NCBI GenBank assembly: GCA_001784175.1
Contig: MFPR01000006.1
Span: 1-64,000 of the forward strand
Direction of reading: 5' to 3'
Length of the DNA stretch: 64,000 bases
Source: Candidatus Lindowbacteria bacterium RIFCSPLOWO2_12_FULL_62_27
GTDB taxonomy: Bacteria; Lindowbacteria; 2-12-FULL-62-27
In this document: piece after piece, positions 59,797 through 64,000 of the stretch
Layout of the letters: each line of letters opens with the position of its first letter
Position numbering within the stretch: the first letter of the stretch is position 1
Program-made: the position numbers and the translations under genes
Notes under the pieces: generated by a model
The model's database searches: none
What the model was told of the DNA's origin: nothing
The model's input: only the letters and a program-made list of their open reading frames with translations

Positions 59797-61454
59797 ATGC
59801 TGGGGATGAATCAGGAATTGGAGCAAGCCCGGCTTGAAATCGAGAGACTGAAAAATGAAAACGCGGAACTTCGAAAAACGCTGGGATTGCTGCCTGCCGA
59901 ACCACAGCCCCACCTCGAAATGGGCATTCGCGAAGTTGTGATCGATTCCATGCCATTGCCCTCAATGACAAAAGATTCGCCTACAAAAGAAAAAGTCGCG
60001 TTGTTCCGAATGCTTTTCAGAGGCAGGGACGATGTATATGCGCTCCGTTGGGAGAATGAACGAACAGGCAAGAGAGGTTATTCCCCGGTGCGCGAGGGAG
60101 GGGCGGTCGGGAAAGCGGCCAGGTCAAAAAAATGTTTGCCGCTGACGGATCGGGCCGTCCAGGATCATTTGTCCGGCGAGAAGATCATCGGCGCCTATCC
60201 GCTGCTCTTGGACAATACTTGCTGGTTTCTTGCATGCGATTTTGACAAGGAGGGGTGGACGCTGGATTCGCCGGCATATCTGAATGTCTGCAATCGATAT
60301 GGAGTGCCGGCCTGTCTGGAGCGATCGCGGTCGGGTAATGGCGGCCATGTGTGGATTTTTTTTTTTCGTCACCCATTTCGGCGACTTCGGCCAGACAGTT
60401 GGGGATGCGATTGCTTCGAGAAACAATGGTTGTGCGCGGCGAGATGGATCTCGCCAGTTACGACCGATTTTTTCCGAATCAGGACTTTGTCCCCAAAGGC
60501 GGATTTGGAAATCTCATCGCCCTGCCGCTCCAGAAGAAATGCCGGCAGCTTGGAAACACGGAATTCGTAAACCCGCAGGATTCGGTTCTTCGGCCATGGT
60601 CGGACCAGTGGGCTTTTCTAAGCCAGGTCAAACGGATTTCCCCTATCCATGTAGATGCCTTGCTTGAAACAATCCCGCCTATCGCCGTGGGGTTGGGATC
60701 TGCGGCCAGGGGTTCCGCCGAATTGCGCCGCATCCTCGGCCTCACGGCAACACCATACCGCCGTGACGGATTGCAAGGGATAATCGAGATGCAGTGTGGT
60801 CCGATCCGATACCGGATGCCGTCGGCGAAAAGCGGCATGACGGTCCATTTGATCGAGAGGCCGACAAATTTTTCATACCACTCGTTCGATCTCGCGAGTC
60901 CGGCCATACAGGATATTTTTGGCGCTCTGGTCAAAGACAATTCCCGAAATGCGCTGATCCTGGAGGATGTGCGGCAGGCGCTGTCACAGAAGGGGCATTG
61001 CCTGATGCTGACCCACAGAAAAGAGCATTGCCAATTGCTCGCTGAAGGGCTGGCCAGATCCGGCGTAAATCCATTTATACTGACCGGCGATCTAGGCAAA
61101 AAAGAACGGACAGCCATCATCAAGGAGATTCAGAATATGTCTTCCGACAAAGAATTCCTCATCATCGCCACAGGCCAGTACCTCGGCGAGGGATTCGACT
61201 GTCCGCAGGTCGACACACTTTTCCTGGCATTCCCCATTTCGTTCAAGGGCAATCTGGTTCAATACGTCGGGAGGACTCTGCGAACTCGCGAGGGCAAAGA
61301 GCGCGTTCGGATTTATGACTATGTGGACGCGGAAGTGCCCGTGCTCAAGAGAATGTTCGGCAAGCGCGTCAAGGCGTATAAATCTCTTGGTATCAGCGTG
61401 GATGACGAAGAGGAAGCATCGCAGAAATACACTTTACCGAATCTCGAATCTTAA
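59797..61454 (+). pseudogene. Broken AEP primase/SF2 helicase (TOTE-like) gene
   Basis: The first part (to about 60360) has a coiled-coil start (ENAELRKTLGLL), then FRGRDDVYALRWENERTGKRGYSP, the metal motif ACDFDKEGW and SGNGGHVWIFF, the archaeo-eukaryotic primase signature. A run of 11 T at 60356-60366 shifts the frame; the continuation (SSPISATSARQLG) is in the next frame. The helicase part has lost its first RecA domain: no Walker A or DExH is present, and the sequence jumps into LRRILGLTATPYRRDG, followed by an intact second RecA domain with GEGFDCPQVDTL and QYVGRTLR. It probably was a defence primase-helicase. Confidence 0.75.
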
Positions 61455-61497
61455 ATTTGCTTTTAGGGTGATTCTGGCATATCAAACGAAATGTTGA

Positions 61498-62556
61498 TTA
61501 CCTCGGCCGATCGAGGTCGGTTCGCATTTGTCCGATTTTTCCGGCGTTGAATTTTTCCTCGACCGCTGCCAGGTGCGTCATCATCGCAGCGAAAGGCGGC
61601 GGCGTGGACATGAACATGTCCGTCATATCCCGGTAGTCTCGCTCGATCTGCTGACGCCGATCGGGTGCAGGCGCCAGATGGAAACTGCCGGGCATGGCCG
61701 TATCATAGTGCGCCCATGCCGAGCGGAAAAAAGACTGTTTGTGTTTGCGCACTCGGGTCAACAGGTCAATGTCCGCCAGGGCGCGTTCTCCGGCGGGATT
61801 TCGGCTCAAGCAATACATATCGTAATAGTGCCGCGAAATGCCGATGGCCGGCGGCTTGTCCGCGGGACGATGATACTCGGCATGCAGGATCGTCGCCTTC
61901 TCCCAGAAAGTTCGTTCGGCTTCGAGAGCGACAACCGGACACGATGCCGCGCGAAACAAGTCGGAGAAGACATCCGCCACGATCGGTGTAATCGTGTGAG
62001 CGGCCACCGGCCGCTGGTCGTAGAGCGCGCCAAATTCCAGTTTCACCTGTGGTCGCAGAGATCCCGTTATCTTGCCGGATCGAGGGTAAGCGAATAGGAT
62101 GACCGGTGAGTGCGTCGCGGCGTCCACTTCGAACTCAAGCGCTGACGCCTGCGTGCCGGGCAACTTGGCAGTAATGTGGCGGGCCAGGACAGGCATGAAG
62201 CGGTCGCGAACCACCGTAATGCAGGCCTCCTCAAGAACCTTGGTACGCTTGTCGTGCTGTGAACGACTGGATGCGGCGTCCGGCCGCATGTCCCCGCCGA
62301 AGCCAAGCCAATCAGGGTCGACGGCAAGGTCAATGTCTTCGGAAAAGCGCTGGATGATGCCAAATACTTTCGAGAGCGATGTGCCGCCTTTGAAAATCAG
62401 GCGACCTCCCAATTCGGGATCGGAAAAAATCACTCCGAGAAGCCAGCACACCCAGAAATCCTTTTCGACGATATGGCTGCCAATGCTCCGGCGGGCACCG
62501 GCTTCCTCAAACACTGCAGACTGCTCCGGGGTCGGTGTTCGCGCAAACTCAAGCAT
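61498..62556 (-). CDS. abiEii: AbiEii-type nucleotidyltransferase toxin
   Basis: 352 aa. The core IFKGGTSLSKVFG and FSEDIDLAVD (about residues 54-80) is the GSx10DxD-type motif of AbiEii/MenT toxins, which transfer nucleotides to tRNA or other targets. ERTFWEKATILHAEYHRP and YYDMYCL are further family motifs. It overlaps abiEi by 8 bp. With abiEi it forms a type IV abortive-infection pair. Confidence 0.88.
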   Translation of the reverse strand: MLEFARTPTPEQSAVFEEAGARRSIGSHIVEKDFWVCWLLGVIFSDPELGGRLIFKGGTSLSKVFGIIQRFSEDIDLAVDPDWLGFGGDMRPDAASSRSQHDKRTKVLEEACITVVRDRFMPVLARHITAKLPGTQASALEFEVDAATHSPVILFAYPRSGKITGSLRPQVKLEFGALYDQRPVAAHTITPIVADVFSDLFRAASCPVVALEAERTFWEKATILHAEYHRPADKPPAIGISRHYYDMYCLSRNPAGERALADIDLLTRVRKHKQSFFRSAWAHYDTAMPGSFHLAPAPDRRQQIERDYRDMTDMFMSTPPPFAAMMTHLAAVEEKFNAGKIGQMRTDLDRPR

Positions 62557-63163
62557 TCGGTGGTGTCCTCCGGCATATTTCCAATAGATATGGGCGCATC
62601 CACGCCGGCGCGCGGATACGGTCCTTCGTCAGACATTGCTTGTCTTTCGTGTCCAATTTTTTCCGGAGTATTCCAACATGCCGGCTGGTCAACCGATCTT
62701 TGCCGACAAACCTCAATGCCTGAATCACGATTCCGCTTGTGCGGCCGGCGGTCGCCATAGTTCGGGGTGTGGCGCGTTTCAAAATGATCTCCCGCCCGCC
62801 AATCTTCACGCGCCGGGATATCCCGTCCGTCAGATACACGATCCGGGCCGGGACCTGTTCGGACAAGCCAAGCAGGTTTGCGGCGAAAGCGCCGGATGGC
62901 TGCATTCGGATGGCCCGGCTTCTGGACAGGGCGCGGGCTATCGCATCCGGATCGGGCGCCATCTGACCGAGTCGGGGATGGATGCGAGGAAAGTCGTAAA
63001 GTCCCTGCGCCAAACGGCGGATGGCCTTGCGCCGGGCTTGGCGATGCAATGCCGTCCAAACCGCGCCGTCTCCGCCCAAGTCGGCAAAGTCGGCTGGTGT
63101 AAAGCACCAACCTCTGCCTCTACCTCGGATACGCGCGGCCATCATTTTTTCGATATGTTTCAT
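62549..63163 (-). CDS. abiEi: AbiEi-type antitoxin/transcriptional autoregulator
   Basis: 204 aa from the ATG at 63163, preferred because GGAG lies at the right distance before it; the ATG at 63178 would leave only a few bases after the promoter. The N-terminal winged-helix region (RGRGWCFTPADFADLG, RRLAQGLYDFPRIHP) is followed by the AbiEi C-terminal domain. It represses its own promoter in known systems. Confidence 0.83.
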   Translation of the reverse strand: MKHIEKMMAARIRGRGRGWCFTPADFADLGGDGAVWTALHRQARRKAIRRLAQGLYDFPRIHPRLGQMAPDPDAIARALSRSRAIRMQPSGAFAANLLGLSEQVPARIVYLTDGISRRVKIGGREIILKRATPRTMATAGRTSGIVIQALRFVGKDRLTSRHVGILRKKLDTKDKQCLTKDRIRAPAWMRPYLLEICRRTPPNA

Positions 63164-63189
63164 GGATTTCGGCTCCATTTCTGTAAGGA

Positions 63190-63218
63190 ATTATAATCAA
63201 TTTTCCTTACAAATGCAA
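63190..63218 (-). promoter_or_regulatory. AbiE operon promoter
   Basis: On the minus strand TTGCAT (63218-63213), 17 bp and TATAAT (63195-63190) form a near-consensus sigma-70 promoter. Its -35 box is only one base from the degenerate CRISPR repeat. Confidence 0.75.
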
Positions 63219-63219
63219 A

Positions 63220-63256
63220 GAGGAAATTCTCTCCGCACAACGGTAGGCTTGGACAC
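63220..63256 (+). repeat. Solitary degenerate CRISPR repeat
   Basis: A 37-bp sequence identical to the array repeat at 31 of 37 positions, including the GAGGAAATT start and the complete GGCTTGGACAC end. It stands alone, 3.5 kb from the array, directly upstream of the AbiE promoter and facing the opposite way. Full length, conserved 3' end and isolation argue against chance similarity. Confidence 0.85.
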
Positions 63257-63279
63257 CCTGTAATTTCGTGTGACGTAGG

Positions 63280-63308
63280 TTGACTCATATATGGATTCCA
63301 TTCTAATA
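63280..63308 (+). promoter_or_regulatory. Possible promoter before the ORF6N gene
   Basis: TTGACT (63280-63285), 17 bp, then CTAATA (63303-63308); TAATAA with 18 bp spacing is an alternative. The GTG start follows within 10 bp, so the transcript would be nearly leaderless. Confidence 0.45.
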
Positions 63309-63316
63309 ATCGCTCT

Positions 63317-63658
63317 GTGAAAAAGATCAAACTTCGAGACAATGAAACGGTGCTTGAGGATGAGGCGGCACGACTATATCGCGTGGATGTACCCGCGCTC
63401 CGGCGTTCCCTGGGACGAAACAAAAAGCGATTTCCGGGCGGCGCTGTGTTTCAATTGACCAAATCAGAGATGACAGCACTCGGCTTGAAATTTGTCCGAT
63501 CCAGATCGGCGCCGTATGCGTTCACTCGATTCGGATACATCATGCTCGCCAACATCCTCAACAGCCCTACGGCCATCAAGGCGCACATCCGAAGAATCAG
63601 GAGTGTTTGCCGGCACCTGTCTTTTGAGGCGATTATCAGGATGATTGCCGGTCAATAG
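63317..63658 (+). CDS. ORF6N-domain protein
   Basis: 113 aa from GTG 63317. An N-terminal LYRVDVPALRRSLGRNKKRFP segment and FTRFGYIMLANILNSPTAIKAHIRRIRSV match the ORF6N DNA-binding domain often found in phages and mobile elements. It lacks the usual C-terminal extension. Probably a regulator belonging to the island. Confidence 0.8.
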   Translation: MKKIKLRDNETVLEDEAARLYRVDVPALRRSLGRNKKRFPGGAVFQLTKSEMTALGLKFVRSRSAPYAFTRFGYIMLANILNSPTAIKAHIRRIRSVCRHLSFEAIIRMIAGQ

Positions 63659-63825
63659 CGGAGGGTCGCACAATTCATTTTTAGAAAATCTCATTCCCAA
63701 GCGGCCTTCAAAAAACTTACGAAAAACTTACAAAAACTTTGGATGCAAAAAGTTGGCACTAATTTGGCACCAAATCGAAAATGGACTTTTGTAACCCATT
63801 CATTTATGAGCGACTAACAAAAATC
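63659..63825. other. Right-end non-coding region of the island
   Basis: Contains AACTTACGAAA (63714-63724), shared with the left end, and the TTGGCAC direct repeat. No gene is visible. Confidence 0.6.
63751..63774 (+). repeat. Island-end direct repeat, right copy
   Basis: Matches 44919-44942 at 23 of 24 positions, same orientation, and lies 51 bp inside the right junction. Confidence 0.7.
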
Positions 63826-63877
63826 AGGCAGCGGCCTTTGGAGCCGTTATCCGCAGGTTCGAATCCTGCCGCCCCAG
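63826..63877 (+). repeat. attR: 3' half of tRNA-Gln
   Basis: 52 bp identical to the tRNA 3' part except one T to C change. The acceptor-5' and D-arm portion is missing upstream, so it is not a functional tRNA but the second attachment site. Confidence 0.88.
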
Positions 63878-63906
63878 AATTTTTCCATCTTCCATTTCCT
63901 TCAGAT

Positions 63907-63941
63907 TTGACGAATGTATTGATCATACGTATAATATACGT
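63907..63941 (+). promoter_or_regulatory. Consensus promoter with palindromic operator
   Basis: TTGACG (63907-63912), exactly 17 bp, TATAAT (63930-63935). The -10 box lies inside the perfect palindrome ACGTATA-A-TATACGT (63927-63941), an ideal autorepressor site. Confidence 0.8.
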
Positions 63942-63964
63942 GTAAACTTAGGAGGTGGTCCACC

Positions 63965-64000
63965 ATGCCCAAGACGGCATTGAAAAAGGAAAAATGGACG
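63965..64000 (+). CDS. Start of a gene running off the window
   Basis: Only 12 codons (MPKTALKKEKWT) are visible, preceded by AGGAGG at ideal spacing. The strong promoter with an operator over the -10 box suggests an autoregulated small regulator, for example an antitoxin, but the family cannot be told. Confidence 0.6.
   Translation, partial: MPKTALKKEKWT

Larger units (their letters stand above)
44760..63877 (+). mobile_element. Genomic defence island integrated at tRNA-Gln
   Basis: A 52-bp repeat of the 3' part of tRNA-Gln occurs at 44760-44811 and again at 63826-63877 (51 of 52 identical). Such duplication arises when a tyrosine-recombinase element inserts at a tRNA 3' end and rebuilds the gene. 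The enclosed 19 kb is lower in GC and encodes defence functions: methyltransferase, NurA-HerA, CRISPR-Cas12b, TOTE-like primase-helicase and toxin-antitoxin pairs. No integrase gene is recognisable, so the element may be immobilised or mobilised in trans. Confidence 0.85.

Noticed and set aside
63172-63190. Partial match CTGTAA between the possible pseudo-spacer and the abiEi start region
   Set aside because: Only six bases match and no TTN PAM sits at the right position; too weak to call a target.
63826-63877. A second tRNA-Gln gene at the right border
   Set aside because: Only the 3' half is present; the acceptor 5' strand and D arm are missing, so it is an attachment-site duplicate.

Overview
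The window is high-GC bacterial DNA (roughly 60% GC or more outside the right-hand island). The organism looks Gram-negative or diderm-like. It carries type IV pilus retraction ATPases, an exosortase-like protein, a lipoprotein with a lipobox, a class A PBP, YajQ and a giant secreted beta-helix protein with a C-terminal sorting-type domain. The phylum cannot be fixed from sequence reading alone. The giant modular proteins, two PilT paralogues, SpoVG and many palindromic mini-repeats would suit a poorly cultured lineage (for example Elusimicrobiota or Omnitrophota-like), but that is a guess.

Layout, left to right. (1) 1-15.1 kb: the 3' 15 kb of one giant surface/secreted protein gene made of Kelch remnants, seven beta-helix modules, FN3 domains, ten FG-GAP-like calcium repeats, a Big-1-like domain and a C-terminal secretion domain. 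(2) 15.1-20.1 kb: a HepT/MNT toxin-antitoxin pair, an alpha/beta hydrolase, two divergent PilT-family ATPases and a cNMP/GAF sensor. (3) 20.1-26.9 kb: exosortase-like protein, orphan Phd antitoxin, a MITE-like element with target-site duplication, a membrane spermidine-synthase-like protein, a tiny PEP-CTERM-like protein, an ICMT-like methyltransferase, PBP1A and YajQ. (4) 26.9-34 kb: ABC exporter, DUF4143 ATPase, a Ser/Thr kinase fused to helix-hairpin-helix repeats, and a nucleotidylyltransferase. (5) 34-44.7 kb: a long plus-strand housekeeping run (S1 protein, DUF501, upp, atpH-A-G-D-C, secreted protein, TPR lipoprotein, ispE, spoVG, HNH) ending at tRNA-Gln(UUG).

(6) 44.76-63.88 kb is a lower-GC genomic island inserted in the 3' half of tRNA-Gln. 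A 52-bp copy of the tRNA end (51/52 identical) closes the right side, and 24-bp direct repeats lie just inside both ends. The island is a defence locus. One tightly packed plus-strand gene run encodes a DNA methyltransferase, a sigma-70-like protein, a small partner protein, an ImmA/IrrE metallopeptidase, a NurA-like nuclease, a HerA-like ATPase, a Cas4-Cas1 fusion, Cas2 and a very large (1510 aa) Cas12b-like effector. It is followed by a BrnT/BrnA-like toxin-antitoxin pair, a recognisable tracrRNA candidate and a CRISPR array of nine identical 37-bp repeats and eight spacers. Beyond the array lie a broken AEP primase-helicase (TOTE-like) gene, an AbiEi/AbiEii toxin-antitoxin operon whose promoter abuts a solitary degenerate CRISPR repeat, and an ORF6N protein.

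The most unusual content is the type V-B-like system. Its effector is about 400 residues longer than the well-studied Cas12b proteins, it retains a zinc ribbon, and it sits in one operon with NurA-HerA and a sigma/IrrE regulatory trio. The orphan repeat at the AbiE promoter raises the possibility of CRISPR-linked toxin-antitoxin control. No integrase was seen in the island.
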